A DNA stretch of 64,000 bases, taken from assembly GCA_963703605.1 (NCBI GenBank), contig CAVPFC010000047.1, positions 124,001 to 188,000 on the forward strand. The letters run 5' to 3'. This document shows positions 54,328 through 63,168 of this stretch, in pieces. This DNA comes from DASXKD01 sp963703605 (lineage in GTDB: Bacteria; Actinomycetota; Actinomycetes; Streptosporangiales; Streptosporangiaceae). The notes beneath the pieces are model-generated. The model did not search any database, had not been told where the DNA came from, and saw only the letters and a program-made list of their open reading frames with translations. Each line of letters opens with the position of its first letter. The first letter of the stretch is position 1. The translations under genes and the position numbers were made by a program.

Positions 54328-54894
54328 CTAGCCCGAATGGTCCGGGCCGGCCTGCCGCGGCGCCGCCCCCGCTTCCCCCCGCACCCGCAGGCGCCGGTAT
54401 TTCAGCAGCACCGAGACGTCGTGATAGACGCAGACGCATCGCTGACCGCCCGGATCGCTTCCTCCACCGGAGGGAACTCCCCCGGAGACATCCCGGATCC
54501 CGGCAAGGAACGGCTTCCGGAACGGGGGTGCCTGTTCCTGGTTGCGTACGTCGGGCCACCGCGCCCGCGCGGTGGCCTCGGCACGGGTGGCCGGCCGTGT
54601 GGGCCGCACGCAGGTCGCCTCGACCGGGCACAGCGCACCGTCCCCGGACCGCGCGGTGATGGTGAAGCCTGCGCCGTCCATGGACGGCTGGATCGAGGCG
54701 ACCTCCACGAACGCGGCCTCCTGCTCCGGGCCCAGGTCCCCAGCGGCGATCGGCAGCCCGCCGTAGCGCAGCTCCCACGCCACCGCCCCGGAGCTGCCGG
54801 TGCCCCGGATAAACAGCCGGGGCACGCCAAACGCGGCGTTTTCATCGTCGACAACCCTCACCCGCCGCCAGGTTGCTATCGCGCCATGGTCCAT
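54328..54894 (-). CDS. Hypothetical protein, 188 residues
   Basis: ATG 54894; ends 8 nt before the HTTM companion, so probably one operon with it and the HTTM gene. The first 100 residues look like a beta-rich domain (F-G-V-P-R-L-F-I-R-G-T-G, A-W-E-L-R-Y-G-G-L-P-I-A, F-T-I-T-A-R-S-G-D-G-A). The last 60 residues are Arg/Gly/Pro-rich. No signal peptide, no membrane helix, no recognised family. Confidence 0.55.
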   Translation of the reverse strand: MDHGAIATWRRVRVVDDENAAFGVPRLFIRGTGSSGAVAWELRYGGLPIAAGDLGPEQEAAFVEVASIQPSMDGAGFTITARSGDGALCPVEATCVRPTRPATRAEATARARWPDVRNQEQAPPFRKPFLAGIRDVSGGVPSGGGSDPGGQRCVCVYHDVSVLLKYRRLRVRGEAGAAPRQAGPDHSG

Positions 54895-55115
54895 GTCTAC
54901 GTTTCCGCAAGGCGCATTTCGGTGGCACCCGCACCACGGACAGCCAGGAAGGGCTGGGCTGACGAATCCACGCTTAATTGTAGGACTGCGGCGGCGCCGG
55001 TGGTCAGGGCTTTGGGCGGCCTACCGGGCCGGTACCGCCAGCGGGGCGTTAACTACGCGCGGTGACTATCCGGCGGGCCACGCCACCCGGGTGCCAAAGG
55101 CGCCGATCCTCTACG

Positions 55116-56192
55116 ATGGACCGCGTGAAAGCCCTGGTCCTGGCTGGTGGAGCGGGGACCCGGCTGCGCCCGATCACCTACACGTCAGCTAAACAGCTCG
55201 TGCCGGTTGCCAACAAGCCGGTGCTCTTTTACGTCCTGGAGGACATCAGGGACGCGGGCATCACCGACGTCGGCGTCGTGGTGGGCGACACCGCCCCGGC
55301 GATCAAGGCGGCGGTCGGCAACGGCGCGAAATTTGGGCTCGAAATTTCTTATATCCAGCAGGAGGCCCCGCTCGGGCTCGCCCATGGCCTGCTCATATCC
55401 GAAAGCTTTCTGGCGGGCGATGACTTTGTCATGTACCTCGGCGATAACTTCATCGTGGGCGGCATCAGGGACCTGGTGGATGATTTCAGGGGTCACCGGC
55501 CGGATGCGCAGATCCTGCTGACCCAGGTGCCCGATCCGCGCCAGCTCGGTGTCGCCGAGCTGGACCAGTCGGGGCACGTGGTCCGCCTCGTCGAGAAGCC
55601 CGCGGAGCCCAAGAGCAACTACGCTCTGGTGGGCGTCTACATGTTCACCCCCGCCGTCCACCAGGCGGCCCGCCAGCTCACACCGTCCGCGCGCGGGGAA
55701 CTCGAGATCACCGAGGCGATCCAATGGCTGATCGACAACGGCCGGCGGGTGAAATCCACCATTATCACCGGTTACTGGAAGGATACCGGCAACGTCGCGG
55801 ACATGCTGGAGGTAAACCGGCGGATTCTGGAGACTCTCGAGCCGAAACAGCTCGGTGATGTGGACGAGGCCAGCGAGCTGATCGGCCGGGTCGCCATCGA
55901 GGAAGGCGCGCAGGTGACCGCCTCCCGTATTGTTGGGCCCGCCGTCGTCGGGGCGCGGACGAAAGTGGCTGGCTCCTACATCGGGCCGTTCAGCTCCGTG
56001 GCCGAGGACTGCACTATTCTCGACAGCGAATTGCAGTACTCGATCGTGCTTCAGGGCTCGCTGATTCAGGGGGTCCGGCGCATCGAGGGCTCGCTTATCG
56101 GCCGGCACGTGAAGGTCACGCCCGCTTCGGGGGTTCCCAAGGCGCACCGTCTCGTGCTTGCCGACCATAGCGAGGTTCAAATCAGTTCGTGA
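55116..56192 (+). CDS. rmlA: Glucose-1-phosphate thymidylyltransferase (long RmlA/StrD form)
   Basis: 358 residues from ATG 55116 (GTG 55125, M-K-A-L-V-L, is the alternative). Nucleotidyltransferase signature L-A-G-G-A-G-T-R-L-R-P, then T-S-A-K-Q-L-V-P-V-A-N-K-P and Y-L-G-D-N; V-E-K-P and G-Y-W-K-D-T-G complete the active site. The last 100 residues form left-handed beta-helix hexapeptides (V-V-G-A-R-T-K-V-A-G-S-Y-I-G-P-F), as in the longer StrD-type enzymes of antibiotic clusters. It makes dTDP-glucose, the first step to dTDP-rhamnose and other deoxysugars. First gene of rmlA-rmlB-rmlD. Confidence 0.93.
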   Translation: MDRVKALVLAGGAGTRLRPITYTSAKQLVPVANKPVLFYVLEDIRDAGITDVGVVVGDTAPAIKAAVGNGAKFGLEISYIQQEAPLGLAHGLLISESFLAGDDFVMYLGDNFIVGGIRDLVDDFRGHRPDAQILLTQVPDPRQLGVAELDQSGHVVRLVEKPAEPKSNYALVGVYMFTPAVHQAARQLTPSARGELEITEAIQWLIDNGRRVKSTIITGYWKDTGNVADMLEVNRRILETLEPKQLGDVDEASELIGRVAIEEGAQVTASRIVGPAVVGARTKVAGSYIGPFSSVAEDCTILDSELQYSIVLQGSLIQGVRRIEGSLIGRHVKVTPASGVPKAHRLVLADHSEVQISS

Positions 56193-56283
56193 GACCACCG
56201 AAGCCGGGCGATTTACGACGCTCAACAGGAAAAGGATCGAGGCCGTCAATGCCGCACGCCAGGACGCTCCCGGCAGGCCTGCC

Positions 56284-57321
56284 ATGAGGGTTCTCGTCAC
56301 CGGCGGTGCCGGTTTCATCGGCTCCCAGTACGCCCGGATGCTGCTGGCGGGTGACTTCCCGGGCTACGGCGAGGCTGGGGTCACGGTGCTGGACAAGCTG
56401 ACCTATGCCGGGAATCTTGCCAACCTCGAACCGGTGGCGGGCAGCGGCGGGTTCACCTTCATCCGGGGTGATATTTGCGACGCCGGGCTGATGGCCTCGG
56501 TGGTGCCGGGCCATGACGTGGTTGTCAACTTCGCCGCGGAGACCCACGTGGACCGTTCCATCGCCGCGGCACGGGCTTTCGCGGAGACAAACGTCATCGG
56601 CGTGCAGACCGTGCTTGACGCCTGCCTGACCGCCGGGGTGAAGCGCGTCATCCAGGTATCCACCGATGAGGTGTACGGAAGCCTCGGTCAGGGATCGTGG
56701 GCCGAAGACGCGCCGCTGGAACCGAACTCGCCCTACGCGGCGTCAAAGGCCGGCGGTGACATGCTCGCGCGGGCGTATGCGCGGACGCATGGCCTCGATG
56801 TCCTGATTACCCGGTGCTGTAATAACTACGGCCCTTATCAGTTTCCCGAGAAGATCATCCCTTTGTTCATCACCAACCTCCTGGACGGGGTGCAGGTCCC
56901 GGTCTACGGCGACGGGAAGAACGTCCGCGGCTGGATCCATGTCGCGGACCATTGCCGGGGCATCCAGTTGGTACTCGAACGCGGCGCGCCGGGCGGCGTC
57001 TATCACATAGCCGGTGACGCGGAGCTCTCCAACCTGCAATTGACTCAGGCCATCCTGGATTCCTGCGGCCGCGGCTGGGACATGGTGACGCATGTTCCAG
57101 ACCGCAAAGGACACGACCGCCGCTACGCGCTGGATGATTCATTGCTGCGAGGCCTGGGCTATGCGCCCCGGATCGGTTTCGGCGCGGGGCTCGCCGAAAC
57201 GCTGCGCTGGTACCGGCAGAACCGTGCCTGGTGGGAGCCGCTCAAGCGGCCCGAGGCACCGGCCCGGGGTGACGCGGCGGCCACGGCGAGCACGACCGGC
57301 CACGACGGGCCAAGCGCGTGA
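56284..57321 (+). CDS. rmlB: dTDP-glucose 4,6-dehydratase
   Basis: 345 residues from ATG 56284 (the frame is open to 56158 without conserved content). Rossmann T-G-G-A-G-F-I-G-S, A-A-E-T-H-V-D-R-S, catalytic S-T-D-E-V-Y-G-S and S-P-Y-A-A-S-K (YxxxK) are all present; R-C-C-N-N-Y-G-P-Y-Q-F-P-E-K and V-Y-G-D-G-K-N-V-R-G-W-I-H bind the sugar nucleotide. It converts dTDP-glucose to dTDP-4-keto-6-deoxyglucose. The TGA overlaps the rmlD GTG (GTGA). Confidence 0.95.
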   Translation: MRVLVTGGAGFIGSQYARMLLAGDFPGYGEAGVTVLDKLTYAGNLANLEPVAGSGGFTFIRGDICDAGLMASVVPGHDVVVNFAAETHVDRSIAAARAFAETNVIGVQTVLDACLTAGVKRVIQVSTDEVYGSLGQGSWAEDAPLEPNSPYAASKAGGDMLARAYARTHGLDVLITRCCNNYGPYQFPEKIIPLFITNLLDGVQVPVYGDGKNVRGWIHVADHCRGIQLVLERGAPGGVYHIAGDAELSNLQLTQAILDSCGRGWDMVTHVPDRKGHDRRYALDDSLLRGLGYAPRIGFGAGLAETLRWYRQNRAWWEPLKRPEAPARGDAAATASTTGHDGPSA

Positions 57322-58183
57322 ACCGGTGGCTGGTGACCGGCGCGGCCGGGATGCTGGGTCAGGACATCGGCCAGCTCTTGCGCCGCCGCGGCGAGCCGGT
57401 GACCGCACTGGCGCGCGGCGAGCTCGACGTCAGCGATCCGGTGGCCGTTGCCGGCTGCATCGGCGAGCACAAGCCGGACGTCGTGGTGAACTGCGCCGCC
57501 TGGACCGCGGTGGACGCGGCGGAGGAGCACGAGCCCGAGGCGCTGGAGGTGAACGGATCGGGCGTGGCGAGCCTGGCCGCCGCGTGTCACCGCCACGGCG
57601 CGCGCCTCGTGCAGCTCTCCACGGACTACGTGTTCGGCAAGACCGAGCAGCGAAGTTACGCCGAAACCGACATCCCCGCACCGGTCAACGCCTACGGGCG
57701 CACGAAGCTGGCGGGCGAGCAGGCCGTCCTCGCCATGCCCGGCGGCGGATACGTCGTGCGGACGGCGTGGCTGTACGGTGCCCACGGGCCGAACTTCGTC
57801 CGGACGATGATCAGGCGGGCCGGCGAGGGGCAGGCGTTCAGGTGGTGGACGACCAGCGCGGCCAGCCGACGTGGACCGTCGACGTCGCGCAGCAGATCGT
57901 CGCGCTGATCCAGGCCGGGGCGGAACCCGGCGTGTACCACGCCACCAGCACCGGCGCCACCACCTGGTACGGGCTCGCCCGTGAGGTCTTCCGCCTGATC
58001 GGGGCCGATCCTGACCGGGTGAGCCCGGTCACCACCGCCGCCTTTCCGCGCCCGGCGCCCCGGCCCGGGTGCAGCGTCCTGGGGCACGACGCATGGGCCC
58101 GGACCGGGGTCGCGCCGATCGGCGACTGGGCCGGCGCGCTTGCCCGGGCCCTGCCCGCCGTCGCCGCCGCCGCCGCCCGGTAA
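57318..58183 (+). pseudogene. rmlD: dTDP-4-dehydrorhamnose reductase, single-base frameshift
   Basis: GTG 57318 overlaps the rmlB stop. The first 170 residues are typical RmlD: W-L-V-T-G-A-A-G-M-L-G-Q-D, V-N-C-A-A-W-T-A-V-D-A-A-E, S-T-D-Y-V-F, Y-G-R-T-K (YxxxK) and V-R-T-A-W-L-Y-G. Near 57835 one base is missing: the other frame continues V-Q-V-V-D-D-Q-R-G-Q-P-T-W and runs to TAA at 58183, giving a normal length of about 288. As it stands the first frame ends at 57908 with a Ser/Arg-rich tail. Since the other rml genes are intact, a sequencing error is quite possible. Confidence 0.85.
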
Positions 58184-58196
58184 GGGTGCACGGCAA

Positions 58197-58213
58197 GGGC
58201 GCCCGGAGCGCCC
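58197..58213. terminator. Short hairpin between convergent rmlD and rmlC
   Basis: GGGCGC, CCGGA loop, GCGCCC, 14 nt after the rmlD stop and 8 nt before the end of rmlC. A modest stem; possible bidirectional terminator. Confidence 0.35.
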
Positions 58214-58220
58214 GGCGGGT

Positions 58221-58814
58221 TCACGGCCGCAGCGTGCGGGCGTGCGCCAGGCACTCGTCATAGCTGGGCAGAAGTCCCTCGGCGAGCGCCTGCTCCAGCC
58301 GCGGGGCGGCGGCGTCCTTGTCGGAGAGAATGACCTCGCCATCGTCCGGCCACGTGATCCCGATGCCGGGATCCAGCGGATGGATTCCGTGTTCCCCGCC
58401 CGGGCGGTACGGCGACGAGCACAGGTACACGACGGTGGCCTCGGCGGTCCGCGCCGTGAACGCATGACCGAGCCCCTCGGCGAGGAACAGCGCGCGCCCG
58501 CCCGCCCCGTCAAGCTCCACCGCCTCCCAGGACCGGAACGTCGGCGAGCCGACCCTCAGGTCAACGACGACGTCCATGATGCTGCCGCTGACGCAGCAGA
58601 CGTATTTGGCCTGGCCGGGGGGTACGTCGGCGAAATGGATCCCGCGGATGACCCCCCGGTGCGAGACCGAGCAGTTGACCTGCGCCACCTCGAGCCGGTA
58701 ACCAAGGTCGCGGGCGAACGCGTGGCCGGAGAACATCTCGAAGAACCTGCCGCGCCGGTCTTGCCGGACCTGAGGCGCGTACAGCCAGGCGCCGCCGATG
58801 CTGAGTTCGCCCAC
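58221..58814 (-). CDS. rmlC: dTDP-4-dehydrorhamnose 3,5-epimerase
   Basis: 197 residues, cupin fold. F-F-E-M-F, Q-V-N-C-S-V-S-H-R-G-V-I-R-G-I-H-F (catalytic histidine), V-V-V-D-L-R-V-G-S-P-T-F (aspartate partner), G-L-G-H-A-F and V-V-Y-L-C-S-S-P-Y (tyrosine region) are in the usual order. It epimerises C3 and C5 of dTDP-4-keto-6-deoxyglucose before RmlD. Transcribed opposite to rmlABD, with a divergent secreted-protein gene upstream. Confidence 0.93.
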   Translation of the reverse strand: MGELSIGGAWLYAPQVRQDRRGRFFEMFSGHAFARDLGYRLEVAQVNCSVSHRGVIRGIHFADVPPGQAKYVCCVSGSIMDVVVDLRVGSPTFRSWEAVELDGAGGRALFLAEGLGHAFTARTAEATVVYLCSSPYRPGGEHGIHPLDPGIGITWPDDGEVILSDKDAAAPRLEQALAEGLLPSYDECLAHARTLRP

Positions 58815-58953
58815 CCGTGGGCCCCCTATCGCGAGTGACTCCCCGCAGCCAAGTCTGTACTACCAGCGGCCACCTTGCGTGGCTGGACTTGTGCGAAGCG
58901 CGGGGAGAGACTGGCCCGGCGGCCGGCCGGACCGAACGAAGGGAGCAGCACTC

Positions 58954-60639
58954 ATGGTTGGACGCCTGCGTAACCACTGGCGGACCTTCTCATTAGGAGC
59001 GGTCGGACTCCCCGCGGTGGCCCTGGTGGTCACTGGGCAGATGTTGTTGGGCGTGACGCCCAGCGCGGCCCGGACGGCCCACCCGGTACGCCCCAACGCC
59101 GTCGGTGAACTCGACTGCAACGGTTACAGCACGACCCAGCGGGCGGTCACCCGCAAGCTGTGGTGCACGGACATCCGGGGCCTGTCCGGCGGCTACGGGG
59201 CTCGCTTCTACGACAACGGCCACTACATCGGGCACGACGAGCCATCCATCCGGTTCCTCTCCAGCCGGCCCGGCTCCGGCAACAACGTGACCTTCACCGA
59301 GCGCCTCCCCCGCGACCCGGTGGCGAAGCCCACCGTCACCCATCCCGGTCACGACGTCACCCACTGGTTCGAGCTCTCCCCGGCGCCGTGGTACGGGATG
59401 AGCATCTGCGACCCGAAGTCCTACCCGCAGGCGCGGTGCAAGCCCAACAGTGACTCCAACGCCCCCCACGGCACCTTCGCCGGCGGCGGCGGCGCGTTCA
59501 TGGAGATGCAGTTCTACCCGCCCGGCTTCGCCCCGTTCTCCGAGTCGGTCAGCTGCGACAACACCCACTGGTGCGCGGCGCTGAACATCGACTCGCTCGA
59601 GGCCACCTCCAGCGGCGGCATGAACACCCACTGCGTGGAGCCGGTCAACTTCGCCTTCATCCAGCGGAACGGGGTGCCCGCCGGGCCGCCGAGCCCGCAG
59701 CTCTCCGACGCGGCGACGTTCACGCCGAACAACCAGACGCTGCTTATGAACCCCGGTGACCTGGTGCGCACCCACATGTTCGACGCGAGCCTCGCCGGCG
59801 GGAAGCACGCCCTCGAGATCAAGGTCAGCGACCTCACCACCCGGCGGAGCGGGTTCATGATCGCCTCAGCCGCCAACGGCTTCATGAACACCAGCTTCGT
59901 CACCTGCGACGGCACGCCGTTCAACTTCCAGCCGCTGTTCAACACCGCCCGGCAGGCGAACTCGATCGGCTGGTCGGTGCTGCTGTCCGGCATCCTCACC
60001 GAGTACGAGACCGGTCACTTCGAGCCGTGCAGCAGCGTCACGGTTCCGTTCGCCGTGAACTCCGACACCTCGTGGACGTTCTGCCACGGGGCGTACGAGA
60101 AGGCGGGACCGCCCGACCGGAGCTTCGACGGCCAGGAAGACACCGACGCGCTGTGCTACAAGGCGGGTGACACCCACGGCGGGACCGCGCCGCCCGACCA
60201 GGTCACCGGCTGCCTGGACAACTTCACGCAGAACGGCGACCTGGACTTCGACGGCACGCCGTACTACGCGGACTGGCCGAACTCGCTGACGCCCAAGCGG
60301 TTCCCGTCGCCGTTCTTGGAACAGCAGCCGACGACCCTCGGCGGGGCCACGTACTCCAGCATCCAGTTCGAGACCGACGCCCCGGCGAGCGAGCTCACCA
60401 CCTGCACGCCGCACACCCCGTCGGGATGCGCGGTCCCGCCACCGCACGCTCCCGGGCACTTCTACCCCTACTACACGCAGGCGAAGGTCGCCGGGAAGTG
60501 CGTATGGGAGTTCGGCAACATGCGCAACGGCAACACCTTCGGTGGCGACCACCAGTACGCCCACCTGGTTCCGCACGGGTTCTTCAAGGGGCAGTACGAC
60601 CTCGCGAGCGGCCCGCTTCGCAACCCCATGTGCGCATAG
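58954..60639 (+). CDS. Secreted protein of unknown function, Cys-rich
   Basis: 561 residues from ATG 58954 with AAGGGAG upstream. Signal peptide: R-L-R-N-H-W-R, hydrophobic L-P-A-V-A-L-V-V-T-G-Q-M-L-L-G-V, then S-A-A-R-T-A-H. The mature part is rich in paired cysteines, aromatic residues and Asn/Gly loops (F-A-G-G-G-G-A-F-M-E-M-Q-F-Y-P-P-G-F-A-P-F; W-C-A-A-L-N-I-D-S-L-E-A), suggesting a disulfide-stabilised beta structure acting outside the cell. No catalytic motif is recognised. It follows the rhamnose genes and might act in the envelope. Confidence 0.85.
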   Translation: MVGRLRNHWRTFSLGAVGLPAVALVVTGQMLLGVTPSAARTAHPVRPNAVGELDCNGYSTTQRAVTRKLWCTDIRGLSGGYGARFYDNGHYIGHDEPSIRFLSSRPGSGNNVTFTERLPRDPVAKPTVTHPGHDVTHWFELSPAPWYGMSICDPKSYPQARCKPNSDSNAPHGTFAGGGGAFMEMQFYPPGFAPFSESVSCDNTHWCAALNIDSLEATSSGGMNTHCVEPVNFAFIQRNGVPAGPPSPQLSDAATFTPNNQTLLMNPGDLVRTHMFDASLAGGKHALEIKVSDLTTRRSGFMIASAANGFMNTSFVTCDGTPFNFQPLFNTARQANSIGWSVLLSGILTEYETGHFEPCSSVTVPFAVNSDTSWTFCHGAYEKAGPPDRSFDGQEDTDALCYKAGDTHGGTAPPDQVTGCLDNFTQNGDLDFDGTPYYADWPNSLTPKRFPSPFLEQQPTTLGGATYSSIQFETDAPASELTTCTPHTPSGCAVPPPHAPGHFYPYYTQAKVAGKCVWEFGNMRNGNTFGGDHQYAHLVPHGFFKGQYDLASGPLRNPMCA

Positions 60640-60662
60640 GGCCGGGCGGGCGGGGCGCCGCG

Positions 60663-60869
60663 TCAGACGTAGCCGACGTCGACCAGCAACTCCCGGCCGT
60701 CGGGCAGGATGACGCCCAGCGAGTAGATGATCCCTTCGGGCAGGTCCATCTGGCCGAGAATTTCGATGTCGACCACCTCTGGGTGGGAGATCAACAGGCG
60801 GCACAGCACGCTGCCAGCGTGGTCGGCGGTAGCCGCTTCGGGCTTGCTGGCGTCATCCGTAGACGTCAT
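60663..60869 (-). CDS. Small hypothetical protein, 68 residues
   Basis: Acidic N-terminus (T-D-D-A-S-K-P-E-A), a helix (V-L-C-R-L-L-I-S-H-P-E-V), then strands D-I-E-I-L-G-Q-M-D-L-P-E-G and L-L-V-D-V-G-Y-V. It looks like a folded soluble domain. No family recognised. It ends 23 nt from the end of the secreted-protein gene. Confidence 0.6.
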   Translation of the reverse strand: MTSTDDASKPEAATADHAGSVLCRLLISHPEVVDIEILGQMDLPEGIIYSLGVILPDGRELLVDVGYV

Positions 60870-60966
60870 GCCACCTTCGATCGGCCGGGAGTATCACGGC
60901 GAACGCGGTCCGTGGCCAGGGGGCCTGAAGTTCACATCCGAACACATTTCCTACGGTAACCCGGAG

Positions 60967-61968
60967 TTACCACAGGAGCCCGGAATGAGGTCCCTGCGCT
61001 CGGCGTGGCGCGGTCACACCAGCGGGCTTATTTACCGTTATCTCCATATATGCGTGCTTTACGCCCACGGCGTGGCGGGCCGGAGCCGGGATGATGGCAG
61101 GGTTATTGCCGATGCTTGCGTGGCTACCACAGCCGTTCCCGGCGCCAGATGTCGTGCGGATGGCGGCCGGGGTGGAAGCCCGCGGCCTCGGCCACCGCCG
61201 CCGCGCCGGAAAACTCCCTGGCCACGGACGCCGGGTGGTGGGCGTCGCTGCCGAAGGTGAGCGCGTCGCCGCCGGCTGGTACCACCACGCAACGATCGGC
61301 GCCGGGAGCGGCACCCGGGTGTTGAGTTCGAGCGCGCGGCCGGACCTGGCCAGGGCGGCCAGCACGGCACGGTACTCGTCCTCGAAGGCGGCGGGGTCGA
61401 ACGGGCCGGCTTCGGCCGGCCAGTGCCGCACCGGGTAGTCGACGTGCGCCAGCACCGTGAAGGGCGCCGTCGAGTCCACCAGCCGCAGCACCTCGGCCAG
61501 GTAGGCACGCATCAGCTCACCCGGGTCGAAGCCACCGAACAGGTGATCCACCATCCTCGGGCCGTCGAGCGCCAGCGAATGCACCGACCCAAGCAGCCGG
61601 TCGAAGTCGCCGATGCCGGGCAGGGCCTTGACCTGCGCCTCATGCCAGTGCGGCTCCCCCAGCTCCATCCCGGTAAGGATGCGCAGGCCGCCGAACCGCT
61701 CCCGGCACCGCGCCACGCACGCCAGGTAGCCGGCGGTGTCGAAGGCCGGCGGCTGCCACACGCCATCCGGCCCCACCCGGCCCGCGTTCACCGCCCGCAT
61801 CCGCGCCCGCCTCCCGGGCTCGATCACCCAGCGGGTGAAATCGGCGTGCTCGGTGAAGGCGATCGAGGGCAGCCCCAGATCCACCGCCCGCGCGCAGGCA
61901 TGCTCCATGGAACCGTCGAGCGCGTCCCAGGACCATTCGGTGTGCACGTGCCCGTCCGGTGGCAGCAT
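60967..61968 (-). CDS. PHP-domain phosphoesterase (histidinol-phosphatase-like), C-terminus frameshifted
   Basis: From ATG 61968 (GAAGGGCGGG upstream; ATG 62031 is an alternative) the PHP motifs appear: D-G-H-V-H-T-E-W-S, A-F-T-E-H-A-D-F, G-M-E-L-G-E, H-V-D-Y-P. After W-W-Y-Q the frame turns Arg/Pro-rich. One base away it reads G-G-D-A-L-T-F-G-S-D-A-H-H-P, the expected last metal motif, and stops at 61124, giving a normal length of about 281. The indel maps near 61281. As sequenced, the last D-x-H motif is lost and a false tail runs to 60967. Activity on phosphate monoesters is a family inference. Confidence 0.8.
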   Translation of the reverse strand: MLPPDGHVHTEWSWDALDGSMEHACARAVDLGLPSIAFTEHADFTRWVIEPGRRARMRAVNAGRVGPDGVWQPPAFDTAGYLACVARCRERFGGLRILTGMELGEPHWHEAQVKALPGIGDFDRLLGSVHSLALDGPRMVDHLFGGFDPGELMRAYLAEVLRLVDSTAPFTVLAHVDYPVRHWPAEAGPFDPAAFEDEYRAVLAALARSGRALELNTRVPLPAPIVAWWYQPAATRSPSAATPTTRRPWPGSFPARRRWPRPRASTPAAIRTTSGAGNGCGSHASIGNNPAIIPAPARHAVGVKHAYMEITVNKPAGVTAPRRAQGPHSGLLW

Positions 61969-62037
61969 CAGCCCGCCCTTCGGCTCTCCGCCGCGCCGGC
62001 CGTGCGGCGCGTCCGGTAGCACGTCTACCATGCCGGC

Positions 62038-62466
62038 ATGGCCATAGCCCTACCGGATGATGTCCGGGCCCTGCTCGATGCGCCGAACTACGTGCACCTG
62101 TCGACGCTGCGCGCCGACGGCTCGCCCCGGAACTGGGTGGTGTGGGTCGGCGTGGAAGGCGACCACCTGCTCGTGTGCACCGGAGAAAGCACCTGGAAGG
62201 CCAGGGACATGCGCCGGGATCCCCGGGTCGCCATCTCCGTGGTTGACCTGGCCAACCCGTACCGGATGGCAGCGGTCCAGGGCCGGGTGACCGAGGTGCG
62301 GCCGGACGAGGACTGCCGCTACATGGACCCCATCTCGGTGAAGTACACCGGCGCCCCGTTCCCGGTTCGTGGCCCGGGCCGGGTGTGTTTCGTGATCGAG
62401 GTCGGCAAGGCCGGCCAGCGCACGCTTGGTTTCACCCACAGCCCAGGCGCCCAGGGCGAAGCGTGA
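62038..62466 (+). CDS. PPOX-class (pyridoxamine oxidase-like) flavin/F420 protein
   Basis: 142 residues. Y-V-H-L-S-T-L-R-A-D-G-S-P-R-N-W-V-V-W-V, T-W-K-A-R-D-M-R-R-D-P-R-V-A-I-S-V and Q-G-R-V-T-E-V-R form the split beta-barrel of the F420-dependent PPOX group common in actinomycetes. Members reduce quinones or other unsaturated compounds with F420H2 or bind FMN. Cofactor not decidable here. Divergent from the PHP gene (starts about 70 nt apart). Confidence 0.88.
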   Translation: MAIALPDDVRALLDAPNYVHLSTLRADGSPRNWVVWVGVEGDHLLVCTGESTWKARDMRRDPRVAISVVDLANPYRMAAVQGRVTEVRPDEDCRYMDPISVKYTGAPFPVRGPGRVCFVIEVGKAGQRTLGFTHSPGAQGEA

Positions 62467-62469
62467 GGC

Positions 62470-63168
62470 CTAGAGCTGCCCCGCACCACCCGAGCGCGGT
62501 ACCACCAGGCCCGACTCGTACGCGGCGACGACCGCCTGGGTCCGGTCGCGCAGGCCCAGCTTGCCGAGCACGCGGCTGACGTGCGTCTTGACGGTCTCCT
62601 CGGTGACCACCAGGCGAGCCGCGATCTCCGGGTTGGACAGGCCCTCGGCGACCAGGCGAAGCACCTGGGTCTCGCGGGGCGTGAGCGCGGCGAGCCCGGC
62701 CGTGGACGGCGCGGCCGCGCCCCTCCGCTGCCGGGCGAACTCGCCGATGAGGCGGCGGGTGACGGTGGGCGCGAGCAGCGCCTCGCCCGCGGCGACGACC
62801 CGGACCGCGTCGAAGAGGCGCTCGGCGGTCACGTCCTTGAGCAGGAAGCCGCTGGCCCCGGCGCACAGCGCGTCGTAGACGTACTCGTCGAGGTCGAACG
62901 TGGTCAGGATGAGGATCCGCGGCCCGTCCTGGCCGGAGTCGGTCAGCTGCCTGGTTGCCTCGATGCCGTCGGTGCCCGGCATCCGGACATCCATGAGCAC
63001 GACGTCCGGGTGCAGGTCGTGGCAGATCCGCACCGCCTCGGCGCCGTCGCGGGCGGTGCCGGCCACCGCGAAGTCCGGCTGGGTGTCCAGCAGCGCGGCG
63101 AAGCCGGTGCGGACCACCTCGTGGTCGTCGGCGACGATGACCCGGATCACCTCCGGCGGCGCGGTCAC
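62470..63168 (-). CDS. NarL/LuxR-type response regulator
   Basis: 232 residues from GTG 63168, which overlaps the kinase TGA (GTGA). Receiver domain residues 8-125: V-I-V-A-D-D-H-E-V-V-R (acidic pocket), D-V-V-L-M-D-V-R-M-P-G (phospho-aspartate), then T-T-F and L-L-K-D. LuxR helix-turn-helix: L-T-P-R-E-T-Q-V-L-R-L-V-A-E-G-L-S-N-P-E-I-A, T-E-E-T-V-K-T-H-V-S-R-V-L. It ends 4 nt from the end of the PPOX gene. The regulated genes are unknown; cognate kinase is upstream. Confidence 0.95.
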   Translation of the reverse strand: MTAPPEVIRVIVADDHEVVRTGFAALLDTQPDFAVAGTARDGAEAVRICHDLHPDVVLMDVRMPGTDGIEATRQLTDSGQDGPRILILTTFDLDEYVYDALCAGASGFLLKDVTAERLFDAVRVVAAGEALLAPTVTRRLIGEFARQRRGAAAPSTAGLAALTPRETQVLRLVAEGLSNPEIAARLVVTEETVKTHVSRVLGKLGLRDRTQAVVAAYESGLVVPRSGGAGQL

